Shown here one piece after another: positions 1 to 7,510 of a stretch of DNA of 27,173 nucleotides (its first letter is position 1; each line of letters begins with the position of its first letter). The notes below the pieces were generated by a model. That model ran no database searches. It saw only the letters and a program-made list of their open reading frames with translations, and was not told the origin of the DNA. Source of the DNA: an uncultured Collinsella sp. (GTDB taxonomy: Bacteria > Actinomycetota > Coriobacteriia > Coriobacteriales > Coriobacteriaceae); the NCBI GenBank assembly GCA_900543605.1, contig UQSK01000024.1, positions 1-27,173 on the forward strand. The letters are read 5' to 3'. Position numbers and translations under genes: made by a program.

Positions 1-48
1 TCTACACCTATTAAGTCGTCGGCAGCGTCAGATGTGTATAAGAGACAG
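1..48 (+). other. Illumina Nextera i5 adapter (sequencing artefact)
   Basis: Bases 1-7 match the end of the P5 primer, 8-15 (CTATTAAG) match the Nextera XT i5 index I know as S518, 16-29 are the Read 1 adapter TCGTCGGCAGCGTC and 30-48 are the 19-base Tn5 mosaic end AGATGTGTATAAGAGACAG. This is untrimmed library sequence at a contig end and not genomic DNA. Genomic sequence starts at 49. Open frames crossing it gain the artefact peptides LSLIHI (- strand) or MYKRQ (+ strand). Confidence 0.98.
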
Positions 49-582
49 GGCGGGGACAGCGTAGATCGTACCGTCGGCGGCGATGGGGGAGGCGGCGACC
101 TCTACCTCGTAGCTGCCACGGCGGAGCTCGACGCCCTTGCCGTCGCTGTCAATGTAGCGCACGGTGTCGACCTTCTTGCCGCGCTCCTCCTTGCCCGTAA
201 TATGAACCGGCAGCCTGCTCGCGCCCGCCAAGGTGTCCCAGCCCTGGGCAGAGACGCTAAAGCGCACGGCGTGCTTTGCCGCGAGCGCCTCCTGCTCGGC
301 CGCCTGTCGAGCCTGCTCGGGGGCGTAGATGCCGAAGTAGTAGCCGGCGCCGCCGCCCGCGACGAGCAGCGCGGCCACGACGGCGGCGATCATGAGGGGT
401 CTCTTTGAGCGCTTGGCCTTCGCCGGCGCCGGTGTAGTCGGCTGCGCCTCGGCTGCCGGGGCAGATTGATAGTCGGCGTGCGATTCGGCTGGGGCTTCAT
501 GTTCGGCGGCGACGGGCTTTCCGCACGCGGGGCAGAACCTGGTCCCATCCTCGACCTTTGACCCGCAATTTCGGCAGAACAT
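49..582 (-). CDS. zinc-ribbon, single-pass membrane protein, C-terminus cut by contig end
   Basis: The start at 582 is chosen because GAGGGGAG lies about 6-8 bases upstream; an in-frame ATG at 627 has no such site. The protein opens with a zinc ribbon, C3-x2-C6 and C17-x2-C20 (MFCRNCGSK, FCPACGKP). An Ala/Pro-rich linker of about 45 residues follows, then a basic KRSKRP stretch and one hydrophobic helix (about residues 62-85, rich in A, V and G), so the ribbon should be cytoplasmic and the C-terminal part outside. The outer domain is short and unrecognised. The last six residues of the open frame (LSLIHI) are adapter-encoded, so the true C-terminus is missing. Zinc-ribbon plus one-helix proteins are common in Actinobacteria and Firmicutes; function unknown. 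Confidence 0.8.
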
Positions 583-861
583 GTGCAGACTCCCCTCGAT
601 TGGCGCCCGCACGAAGGCTGGGCGCATCTCCTTCCACCCTCATGCTAGGGGCGAAGGCGCGCCCGTTGTTGCGCAACATTGGCGGGCTCTCCGCTCGGAA
701 ACTGCGTCCCGTTTCTGCTGCAGATTCCGGGATGCGCTTTCCGCTAGAGACCTCAACCGGAAAGTGCATCCCGTTTTGACGCTTCAGAGTGGGACGCAGT
801 TTCCCCGAGAGGCCCGTCTGGGAAGCAATGGCCCAGAATTCCCATTGCAGCAATCTGTCGA
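583..861. other. intergenic region between the divergent zinc-ribbon gene and feoAB
   Basis: About 280 bases with no convincing gene. It holds a perfect 12-base palindrome TGTTGCGCAACA at 667-678, upstream of the - strand gene and possibly an operator, and the four-copy inverted repeat cluster described at 697-804. Short open frames across it on both strands lack ribosome sites and fall over the repeats. Confidence 0.6.
697..804. repeat. four alternating copies of a 14-base motif (GGAAAcTGCGTCCC type)
   Basis: GGAAACTGCGTCCC at 697-710 is the exact reverse complement of GGGACGCAGTTTCC at 791-804. Between them GGGATGCGCTTTCCG (729-743) is complementary to CGGAAAGTGCATCCC (758-772) with one mismatch. 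All four are versions of one motif in the order + - + -, so the region can fold as a nested double hairpin. It lies about 60 bases upstream of the feoAB promoter. Confidence 0.8.
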
Positions 862-891
862 TTGAACATCGTTGCACGTTCGCGCTATCAT
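862..891 (+). promoter_or_regulatory. candidate feoAB promoter
   Basis: TTGAAC (862-867) and TATCAT (886-891) are separated by 18 bases, which fits a sigma-70 type promoter. The predicted transcript start near 898 lies just before the two operator-like palindromes and about 80 bases before the feoAB start. Confidence 0.5.
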
Positions 892-905
892 GCATGGTTA
901 AATTG

Positions 906-938
906 GTTAGCCATGGCAAACGGTTAGCCATGGTAAAC
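906..938. promoter_or_regulatory. two tandem operator-like palindromes upstream of feoAB
   Basis: GTTAGCCATGGCAAAC (906-921) and GTTAGCCATGGTAAAC (923-938) are near-identical 16-base imperfect palindromes centred on CCATGG, offset by 17 bases. The half-site GGTTAGCC resembles the half-site of DtxR/IdeR-type iron boxes. Their place directly after the promoter of an iron transporter gene suggests iron-dependent repression; the regulator is an inference. Confidence 0.6.
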
Positions 939-980
939 ATAAATGCAACGCCCTGTGGGCGCCGGGGGAGGAACACGGAC

Positions 981-3341
981 GTGAAGCTCGATACGCTCGA
1001 GATTGGAAAGGACGCCGTTGTCGCATCGGTGACATCAGACGACCAGGCGCTTCGTCAGCATATTTTGGACATGGGCCTAACGCCGGGCACCGAAGTCACC
1101 ATGATGAAGTACGCCCCCATGGGCGACCCGCTCGAGATTCGCCTACGCGGCTACGAGTTGACGCTGCGCAAGGACGATGCTGCTCGCATTGAGCTCGTAG
1201 ATGTTCACGACACAGATACGGGCCCGCGCGCTAACGCCGCAATCGGCACGACGGAGCACCCGGCACTCGGCGAGGGGACGTATTCGCCCCGTGCGGCAAA
1301 GACGGCCGTGCCCGAGGGCGCGCCCCTGCATTTTGCCCTCGCCGGCAACCAAAACTGCGGCAAGACCACCCTGTTCAACCAGCTTACGGGCTCCAACCAG
1401 CACGTCGGCAACTTTCCCGGCGTGACGGTCGACCGCAAGGACGGCACCATCCGTAACCACCCCGAGGCGAGCGTTACCGACCTGCCCGGTATTTACTCCC
1501 TGTCGCCGTACACAGGCGAAGAGGTCGTGAGCCGTCAGTTCATCCTCGACGAGCGCCCGGACGCCATCATCGATATCATCGACGCCACCAACATTGAGCG
1601 CAATCTGTACCTGACGCTGCAGCTTATGGAGCTCGACCGCCCCATGGTCATCGCGCTCAACATGATGGACGAGGTGACGACCAACGGCGGCGCCATTGAC
1701 GTCAACCTGCTCGAGAGTCTGTTGGGCGTGCCGGTCGTCCCCATTAGCGCTGCCCGCAACGAGGGTATCGGCGAGCTGGTGGACCATGCCTTGCATGTGG
1801 CGCGTTTCCGCGAGCGTCCCGGCCGCCTGGACTTCTGCGCACCTGATGGCCCAGACGGCGGCGCACTGCATCGCTGCATCCACGGCATCGCCAACCTTAT
1901 CGAGGACCATGCCGCGACGGCGCACATTCCCGTGCGTTTTGCGGCGACCAAGCTGGTTGAGGGCGACGAGCTGGTGACCGAGGCGCTTCACCTGGATCGC
2001 AACGAGCTCGACGCCATCGAGCACATCATTACCCAGATGGAGGGCGAGGCCGGCACCGACCGCCTGTCCGCGCTGGCCGATATGCGCTTTAGCTTTATCG
2101 GCGACGTGTGTGGGCGTTGCGTCGTCAAGCCGCACGAGAGCCGCGAGCACGTGCGCTCCGTCAAGATCGACCGCATCCTGACAGGTCGTTACACAGCCAT
2201 TCCGGCGTTCCTGGTGATCATGGGCCTCGTCTTTTGGCTGACGTTTGGCGTGATCGGCGCGGCGTTGCAGGGACTCATGGAGGACGGCATCGCTGCCGTC
2301 ATCGCCTCGGCCGATGCGGGCCTCAAGGCGTTCGGCACCAACGACGTGGTGCGCTCGCTGGCTGTCGACGGCGTGCTTACGGGTGTGGGCAGCGTGCTGA
2401 CCTTCCTACCGATTATCGTCGTGCTCTTCTTGTTCCTCTCCATTCTGGAAGACTCGGGCTACATGGCGCGCGTGGCCTTTGTCATGGATAAGGTGCTGCG
2501 TCGTTTTGGCCTGTCGGGCCGCAGCTTTGTGCCCATGCTCGTCGGTTTTGGCTGCACCGTGCCGGCTATCATGTCGACCCGTACGCTCCCATCCGAGCAC
2601 GACCGCAAGATGACGGTCATGCTCACGCCGTTCATGAGCTGTTCGGCCAAGTTGCCGGTCTACGGCCTGCTGTGCGGGGCGTTTTTCCCGCAGGCGACGG
2701 TTCCCGCCATGGTCTCGCTCTATCTGATTGGCATTGCGGTCGGTTGCATCGCGACTTTGGTGCTCAACCGCACGGCATTTAAGGGCGACCCGGTGCCGTT
2801 TATCATGGAGCTCCCCAATTACCGCCTGCCGAGCGTCAAGACGACAGTGATGCTGGCATGGGATAAGGCCAAGGACTTTATTACCAAGGCCTTTACCATT
2901 ATCTTTGCCGCTACCGTGGTCATCTGGTTCCTTCAGACGTTCGACATCCGCTTTAATGTGGTCGCCGATCAGTCGCAGAGTTTGCTTGCGGGCCTCGGCA
3001 GCATCATCGCGCCGGCGCTGACGCCGCTTGGGTTTGGCGACTGGCGTGCATCCACGGCGCTCGTCACCGGACTTATCGCCAAGGAGAGTGTCATCTCGAC
3101 CCTCACGGTGCTTTTGGGTGCAACGTCACCCGCGGCGCTGTCGACCATGTTTTCGCCGTTTACTGCTTACGTGTTCCTGGTCTTTACGCTGCTGTATCCG
3201 CCCTGCGTGGCTGCCATCGGCGCCGTCAAGAGCGAGCTGGGCGCGCGCTACGCCGTTGCCGTGTTCGCGTTTCAGGTGGCAGTCGCCTGGATCGCGGCGT
3301 TTGTCGTGCATTCGGCGGGCATATTGCTGGGGTTGGCTTAG
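981..3341 (+). CDS. feoB: fused FeoA-FeoB ferrous iron transporter
   Basis: GTP-dependent Fe(II) uptake protein of the cytoplasmic membrane, about 786 residues. GTG at 981 is chosen because GGGGGAGGA ends about 9 bases before it and the FeoA fold begins there; the open frame runs upstream to 789 without a family match. Residues 1-75 are a FeoA (SH3-like) domain, normally a separate small protein, joined by a linker to FeoB. The G domain has G1 GNQNCGKTT (about 122-130), G3 DLPG (167-170), G4 NMMD (227-230) and a G5-like SAARNEG. The membrane part starts near residue 410 and contains the repeated gate segments typical of FeoB. No separate feoC is seen. Iron control is suggested by the upstream palindromes. 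Confidence 0.96.
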   Translation: MKLDTLEIGKDAVVASVTSDDQALRQHILDMGLTPGTEVTMMKYAPMGDPLEIRLRGYELTLRKDDAARIELVDVHDTDTGPRANAAIGTTEHPALGEGTYSPRAAKTAVPEGAPLHFALAGNQNCGKTTLFNQLTGSNQHVGNFPGVTVDRKDGTIRNHPEASVTDLPGIYSLSPYTGEEVVSRQFILDERPDAIIDIIDATNIERNLYLTLQLMELDRPMVIALNMMDEVTTNGGAIDVNLLESLLGVPVVPISAARNEGIGELVDHALHVARFRERPGRLDFCAPDGPDGGALHRCIHGIANLIEDHAATAHIPVRFAATKLVEGDELVTEALHLDRNELDAIEHIITQMEGEAGTDRLSALADMRFSFIGDVCGRCVVKPHESREHVRSVKIDRILTGRYTAIPAFLVIMGLVFWLTFGVIGAALQGLMEDGIAAVIASADAGLKAFGTNDVVRSLAVDGVLTGVGSVLTFLPIIVVLFLFLSILEDSGYMARVAFVMDKVLRRFGLSGRSFVPMLVGFGCTVPAIMSTRTLPSEHDRKMTVMLTPFMSCSAKLPVYGLLCGAFFPQATVPAMVSLYLIGIAVGCIATLVLNRTAFKGDPVPFIMELPNYRLPSVKTTVMLAWDKAKDFITKAFTIIFAATVVIWFLQTFDIRFNVVADQSQSLLAGLGSIIAPALTPLGFGDWRASTALVTGLIAKESVISTLTVLLGATSPAALSTMFSPFTAYVFLVFTLLYPPCVAAIGAVKSELGARYAVAVFAFQVAVAWIAAFVVHSAGILLGLA

Positions 3342-3383
3342 TTATGTATTGACGGCGCAACCTCTGTGTATCGAATTGTTTTC

Positions 3384-3416
3384 GGCCCTGCATCTGTTGC
3401 TGACGGATGCGGGGCC
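3384..3416 (+). terminator. hairpin after feoAB, possible weak terminator
   Basis: GGCCCTGCATC (3384-3394) pairs with GATGCGGGGCC (3406-3416) over 11 bases with one G-U pair and an 11-base loop. No clear T tract follows; the next bases form the -10 box of the sotB-like gene, so terminator and promoter overlap. Confidence 0.45.
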
Positions 3417-3429
3417 GTTGCTATATAAT
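3400..3429 (+). promoter_or_regulatory. promoter of the SotB-like gene
   Basis: A perfect TATAAT at 3424-3429 is preceded at 18 bases by CTGACG (3400-3405). The predicted start near 3436 leaves a short leader with GGAG at 3450-3453. Confidence 0.6.
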
Positions 3430-3462
3430 CGCCTCCACTCAAAATGATTGGAGACGTTATAT

Positions 3463-4659
3463 ATGAGTCAGGCAAGGCAAGACGGCATCACGCTCAGGCA
3501 GTGGCTCCCGCTCGTCGGGCTCACCTGCTGTGCGTTCGTGTTCAACACGTCGGAGTTTATGCCCATCGGCCTTTTGACTGATATCGCCGCGTCGTTCTCG
3601 CTCACCGAGGCCCAGGCGGGCATCATGATCTCGGTCTATGCCTGGGGCGTCATGCTGCTGTCGTTGCCGCTCATGGTGTTCGCTTCGCGTTTCGAGTTCA
3701 AGCGGATGCTGCTGGGCGTGCTCGCCGTGTTCTCGCTCGGCCAGTTTCTGTCCGCTGTGGCGCCGACTTATCCCATCCTGGTCTGCGCGCGCCTGGTGGT
3801 CGCTTGCGCACATGCCGTGTTCTGGTCGGTCGCCTCGATTATGGCGTCGCGCCTGGTTGACACACGCCACGGGGCGCTCGCCATCAGCATGATCGCCACG
3901 GGCTCTTCCATCGCACAGATCTTCGGCCTGCCGCTCGGCCGCGCCATTGGCCTGGCCGTGGGCTGGCGTATGACGTTTGCCGTGGTCGGAGCACTGTCTG
4001 CTGTCGCGGTCGTCTACCAGGCGACCGTGTTTCCAACCATGCCGGCGGGCGAGCGCTTTACCGTCAAGCAACTGCCCGAGCTGCTCAAGAACCCGTTGCT
4101 GATCGCGCTCTATGCGGTCACGGTGTTCATGGCAACTGGCTATTTCACGGGCTATAGCTATATCGAGCCTTTCCTGGCTCAGGTCGCGCATGTCGACGCA
4201 AGCGCCATCACTATGACGCTGACGGCGTTCGGCTGCTCTGGTCTGCTCGGAAGCTGGCTATTCGGCCGACTGTTCGATGGGCACCGCTTCCCGTTCCTCG
4301 CGATTACGCTCTCCGGCGTGCCGGTGGCTCTGCTGCTCATGGGTCCGGCCGCATCGTCGCTCGTGGCAGTGCTTGCCGTCTGCGCGCTGTGGGGCTGCTG
4401 CGCCACGGCCTTTAACGTGGCGTTCCAAGCCGAGCTCATCAAGCACACGCCGGCAGATTCGTCGGCCGTCGCCATGTCGATCTTCTCGGGCCTGTTCAAT
4501 CTGGGCATTGGCACGGGTACCGCGATCGGTGGAGCCGTGGTTTCGGGCCCCGGTATCGCCTGGATCGGCTTCGCGGGCGGTGCGATCGCTGCCATGGGCG
4601 TCATCCTCGCCATCACGGTGATGTTCCCGGCCATTCGCCGCGCAAAGCCTGTTGCCTAA
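3463..4659 (+). CDS. MFS efflux transporter, SotB-like
   Basis: A 398-residue major facilitator superfamily protein of the DHA1 type with about 12 membrane helices. The N-terminal half follows E. coli SotB (sugar efflux transporter B) closely in pattern: FNTSEFMPIGLL in helix 1, the AQAGIMISVYAWGVMLLSLP stretch, a basic RFEFKRMLL loop, CAHAVFWS and GLPLGRAIGLAVGWRMTF. The C-terminal half has TGYSYIEPFL and the AMSIFSGLFNLGIGTGTAIG stretch. ATG 3463 has GGAG at 3450-3453; a TTG at 3448 would add five residues without a ribosome site. It sits alone, closed by palindromic element P1. Export of sugars or drugs is expected; the substrate cannot be read. Confidence 0.9.
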   Translation: MSQARQDGITLRQWLPLVGLTCCAFVFNTSEFMPIGLLTDIAASFSLTEAQAGIMISVYAWGVMLLSLPLMVFASRFEFKRMLLGVLAVFSLGQFLSAVAPTYPILVCARLVVACAHAVFWSVASIMASRLVDTRHGALAISMIATGSSIAQIFGLPLGRAIGLAVGWRMTFAVVGALSAVAVVYQATVFPTMPAGERFTVKQLPELLKNPLLIALYAVTVFMATGYFTGYSYIEPFLAQVAHVDASAITMTLTAFGCSGLLGSWLFGRLFDGHRFPFLAITLSGVPVALLLMGPAASSLVAVLAVCALWGCCATAFNVAFQAELIKHTPADSSAVAMSIFSGLFNLGIGTGTAIGGAVVSGPGIAWIGFAGGAIAAMGVILAITVMFPAIRRAKPVA

Positions 4660-4675
4660 TCACGTTCCCTCATCA

Positions 4676-4740
4676 GTTGCGGTGGAATAGTTCCTGTTTA
4701 AGGCCTCTGAAGGCCCAAGCAGGAACTATTCCACCGCAAC
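4676..4740. repeat. 65-base palindromic element, copy P1
   Basis: The first 21 bases (4676-4696, beginning GTTGCGGTGGAATAG) are perfectly complementary to the last 21 (4720-4740). The 23-base middle has its own small stem GGCCT/AGGCC. Two more copies of exactly 65 bases occur at 13220 and 15004. It lies between the SotB-like gene and the amylase gene and may also end transcription. Confidence 0.9.
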
Positions 4741-4812
4741 TTATTTTGGGGAAGAGGATACAAGCCGGGCATACAATGGATGTCGTTGTGTTGAGCTTAC
4801 CGGGAGGTTGCT

Positions 4813-6189
4813 ATGTGGGCATACGAGACGACGTTCTATCAGATCTATCCGCTGGGCTTTTGCGGAGCTCCGCGCGAAAACGCCGCGCCCGTTGCTGAGG
4901 ATGAACTCTCCCAAGCTGCCGGCACTGCACCCAACCCCGATGCCCCCATCATGAAAATCGCCCAATGGGCCGATTACCTGCAGGAACTCGGTATTGGAGC
5001 TGTGCTTATCAACCCGCCGCTCGAGTCTGATAGCCACGGCTACGATACGCGCAGCCTGCGCCATATCGACCGCCGCCTGGGTGGGGATGCCGATTTTGCC
5101 GCCGTGTGCGAGACGCTGCACGCCCATGGCATCCGTGTGGTGCTCGATGCCGTCTTCAACCACGTCGGTCGCGGCTTTTGGGCCTTCCGCGATGTGCAGG
5201 AGCGCAAGTGGGATTCGCCGTACAAGGACTGGTTCCACATCAGCTTTGACGGTGACTCGTGCTACGGCGACGGCTTTTGGTACGAGGGCTGGGAGGGCCA
5301 TTTTGAGCTCGTGAAGCTCAACCTGCAAAATCCCGCCGTGGTCGACTACCTGCTTGAGTCCGTGCGTCGCTGGGCCGAGGTCTTTGGCATCGACGGCCTG
5401 CGTCTGGACGTCGCCTATATGCTCGACCGCGACTTCATGCGTCGCCTGCATACTTTTACCCGTGAGCTCAAGCCCGACTCCGTGCTGATCGGCGAGACGC
5501 TCCACGGCGACTACAACCAGATCGTCAACGACGAGATGCTCGACTCCTGCACCAACTACGAGTGCTACAAGGGCCTGTACTCCAGCTTTAACTCGGTCAA
5601 CATGTTCGAGATTGCCCACTCGCTGCATCGCCAGTTTGGCGGTGACCCGTGGTGCATTTATCGCGGCAAGCATCTGCTGTCGTTTGTCGACAACCACGAT
5701 GTGCCGCGCCTGGCGAGCATCCTGACGGACAAGTCCTGCCTACGCCCCGCCTACGGCATGCTCTTTGGTATGCCGGGCATCCCGTGCGTCTACTATGGCA
5801 GTGAGTGGGGAATTGCCGGCGAAAAGGGCGGCCCCGATGGCGACTGGGCACTGCGCCCTGCGCTCGATGAGCCTGCACCCAACGAGCTGACGGCTTTCAT
5901 CAAGCAGCTTGCGTACCTGCGCTCGGCAAACGACGCAGCGGCCCGTGCCCTCAACTACGGTGCCTATCGCAACGTGGTGATCCAGAACAAGCAGCTGCTG
6001 TTCGAGCGCGCCTGCGACGACGCGACGGTGCTCGTTGCGGTCAATGCCGTGAACGAGCCCTACACCTTTGGAGCCGGCGAACTCAGCGGCCCCTTCGTCG
6101 ACCTGCTTGCCGACGATGCGCCCACGGTCGAGCTGTCGGGCTCCCTTGAACTTGCGCCCTATGAGGTGCGTTATCTGCTGAGGGCCTAA
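4813..6189 (+). CDS. GH13 alpha-amylase-family glycosidase, cytoplasmic
   Basis: A 458-residue glycoside hydrolase family 13 protein, probably cleaving alpha-glucosidic bonds in maltodextrins inside the cell (no signal peptide). GGGAGG at 4801-4806 places the ATG at 4813. All conserved regions are visible: DAVFNHVG (region I), GLRLDVAY with nucleophile D199, IGETLHG with acid/base E228, and FVDNHD with D296. The C-terminus is a short beta domain. It lacks the N-terminal beta domain of cyclomaltodextrinases and neopullulanases. The insertion around residues 18-45 is Ala/Pro-rich and unusual. The next gene follows after three bases, so the two are probably co-transcribed. Exact specificity is not readable. 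Confidence 0.93.
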   Translation: MWAYETTFYQIYPLGFCGAPRENAAPVAEDELSQAAGTAPNPDAPIMKIAQWADYLQELGIGAVLINPPLESDSHGYDTRSLRHIDRRLGGDADFAAVCETLHAHGIRVVLDAVFNHVGRGFWAFRDVQERKWDSPYKDWFHISFDGDSCYGDGFWYEGWEGHFELVKLNLQNPAVVDYLLESVRRWAEVFGIDGLRLDVAYMLDRDFMRRLHTFTRELKPDSVLIGETLHGDYNQIVNDEMLDSCTNYECYKGLYSSFNSVNMFEIAHSLHRQFGGDPWCIYRGKHLLSFVDNHDVPRLASILTDKSCLRPAYGMLFGMPGIPCVYYGSEWGIAGEKGGPDGDWALRPALDEPAPNELTAFIKQLAYLRSANDAAARALNYGAYRNVVIQNKQLLFERACDDATVLVAVNAVNEPYTFGAGELSGPFVDLLADDAPTVELSGSLELAPYEVRYLLRA

Positions 6190-6192
6190 TTC

Positions 6193-6756
6193 ATGACTGC
6201 GCCGGACGAGGGCTATCAGCATATTGAGCATGGGTTTGAGCCCGTGTTTGACGAGCGCTCGCGCGTTTTGGTGCTGGGGTCGTTTCCCTCGGTGCTCTCG
6301 CGTGCCAATGCCTTCTACTATGGCAATCCGCAGAACCGCTTTTGGCGCGTGATGGCCGCGTGCCTTGGTGCGCCCGTGCCGCCCAACGAGGGAGACTCTT
6401 TGGCGAGCGGCGAGCCCGCGACGCTCGATGCCTCGATTGCCGCCAAGCGGGCTATGCTGCTGAACGGCGGCGTGGCCCTGTGGGACGTGATCGAGAGCTG
6501 CGACATTAAGGGTTCGAGTGACGCCAGCATCAAAAACGTCGTTCCGGCGCATGTCGAGCGCATTACCGGCGCAGCTCCTATCGATGTCGTTGTCTGTAAC
6601 GGCGGCACGGCAGGGCGGCTCTACAAGCGCTACCTGCAAGAGCGCACGGGGCTGCCGGCCATCGTTCTGCCGTCGACAAGTCCTGCCAATGCGGCTTGGC
6701 GTCTGGAGCGCCTTGTCGAGCGCTGGCGCGAGGCAGCTGACTGGACCGCTCTCTAA
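6193..6756 (+). CDS. hypoxanthine/uracil-DNA glycosylase family protein (HDG-like)
   Basis: A 187-residue protein of the uracil-DNA glycosylase superfamily, closest in motifs to the DNA-deoxyinosine (hypoxanthine) glycosylase group. Motif 1 is LGSFPS (28-33) and is followed by FYYGNPQNRFW (41-51), a hallmark of this group; the late motif LPSTSPANA fits the DNA-intercalating loop. It would remove deaminated bases in base excision repair. The ATG is three bases after the amylase stop, and GAGGGC near 6180 inside the amylase gene is the likely ribosome site, so translation is coupled. Only one base separates its stop from that of the convergent gene. Confidence 0.85.
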   Translation: MTAPDEGYQHIEHGFEPVFDERSRVLVLGSFPSVLSRANAFYYGNPQNRFWRVMAACLGAPVPPNEGDSLASGEPATLDASIAAKRAMLLNGGVALWDVIESCDIKGSSDASIKNVVPAHVERITGAAPIDVVVCNGGTAGRLYKRYLQERTGLPAIVLPSTSPANAAWRLERLVERWREAADWTAL

Positions 6757-6757
6757 T

Positions 6758-7417
6758 TTAGATACTTGATTGAGCATGGGTGCCGAGGCGTTTCATGATG
6801 GCATGCCAGATCGGTGCGGGCAGCGCGGGCTTGACGCGCACCATGCCGTCGGCATCGACGCTACCGGCATTGCCACCGCCAAGCAGCTGCGCGTGTTCGA
6901 CGGAACACCCCATGCGCACAGCGCCCACAAGCTTATCCATCGCTTCCGAAAATGGCCGACGCAAGAGGCCCATACGCGGGGAGTGGCGAAGCGCCGCAAT
7001 GCCGCTGCCGGCACAGATGACAACGCCGTCGCACCATGGCAGGTCACGTAGAAGACATGCCCGATACAGGCGGTCGAGAACTTCGTCCGCCTGCTTGTTG
7101 TTTTTGGACGCGGCCTGGACGACGACATAGATGCGTGTCTCTGTATTTCCAAGGCGATCGAGTATCTGCTTGACTGCGATCATAGCCTCATCGTCAAATG
7201 CATCATCAACAGCGAGCACCATGCCATCGACTGCACCGGCATCATCCGCCTTCAAGTCAACCGGGTGGGGGAGTACGGTGCCGGAAAGCCGGGCATACGC
7301 CGCGATGGCATCCTGCAGGTCCCAAAGCAAAAACTCCAGATCGGCGCTATCGGGAATACTGATATACGCAATGGTCTGCAGCGTTTTGGGCTTATCGCCG
7401 CGTGCGGTCGTCTTCAT
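6758..7417 (-). CDS. protein of unknown function, possible flavodoxin-like fold
   Basis: A 219-residue protein with a clear start: AAAGGAGG lies 5 bases before ATG 7417. I do not recognise a named family with certainty. Alternating hydrophobic strands and helices are seen: DGMVLAVDDAF, RIYVVVQAA and CDGVVICAGSG, the last followed by SPRMGLLRRPFSEAMDKLVG, a pattern reminiscent of flavodoxin/NADPH-dependent FMN reductase proteins, where the segment after the third strand touches the flavin. No membrane helix or signal peptide. It is transcribed toward the glycosylase gene with a one-base gap and divergently from the aminotransferase gene. Confidence 0.78.
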   Translation of the reverse strand: MKTTARGDKPKTLQTIAYISIPDSADLEFLLWDLQDAIAAYARLSGTVLPHPVDLKADDAGAVDGMVLAVDDAFDDEAMIAVKQILDRLGNTETRIYVVVQAASKNNKQADEVLDRLYRACLLRDLPWCDGVVICAGSGIAALRHSPRMGLLRRPFSEAMDKLVGAVRMGCSVEHAQLLGGGNAGSVDADGMVRVKPALPAPIWHAIMKRLGTHAQSSI

Positions 7418-7510
7418 GCCGCCTCCTTTCCGGATGGTTTCCGTTTAGGTTACACCGTCTGGTGGCGCTCCGCCGCGCTATCCTAGTGCAACCCTTACGA
7501 AAGGAACGCC

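Noticed and set aside
34..408. Open + strand frame beginning MYKRQ
   Set aside because: The start lies in the Nextera adapter and the rest is antisense to the zinc-ribbon gene.
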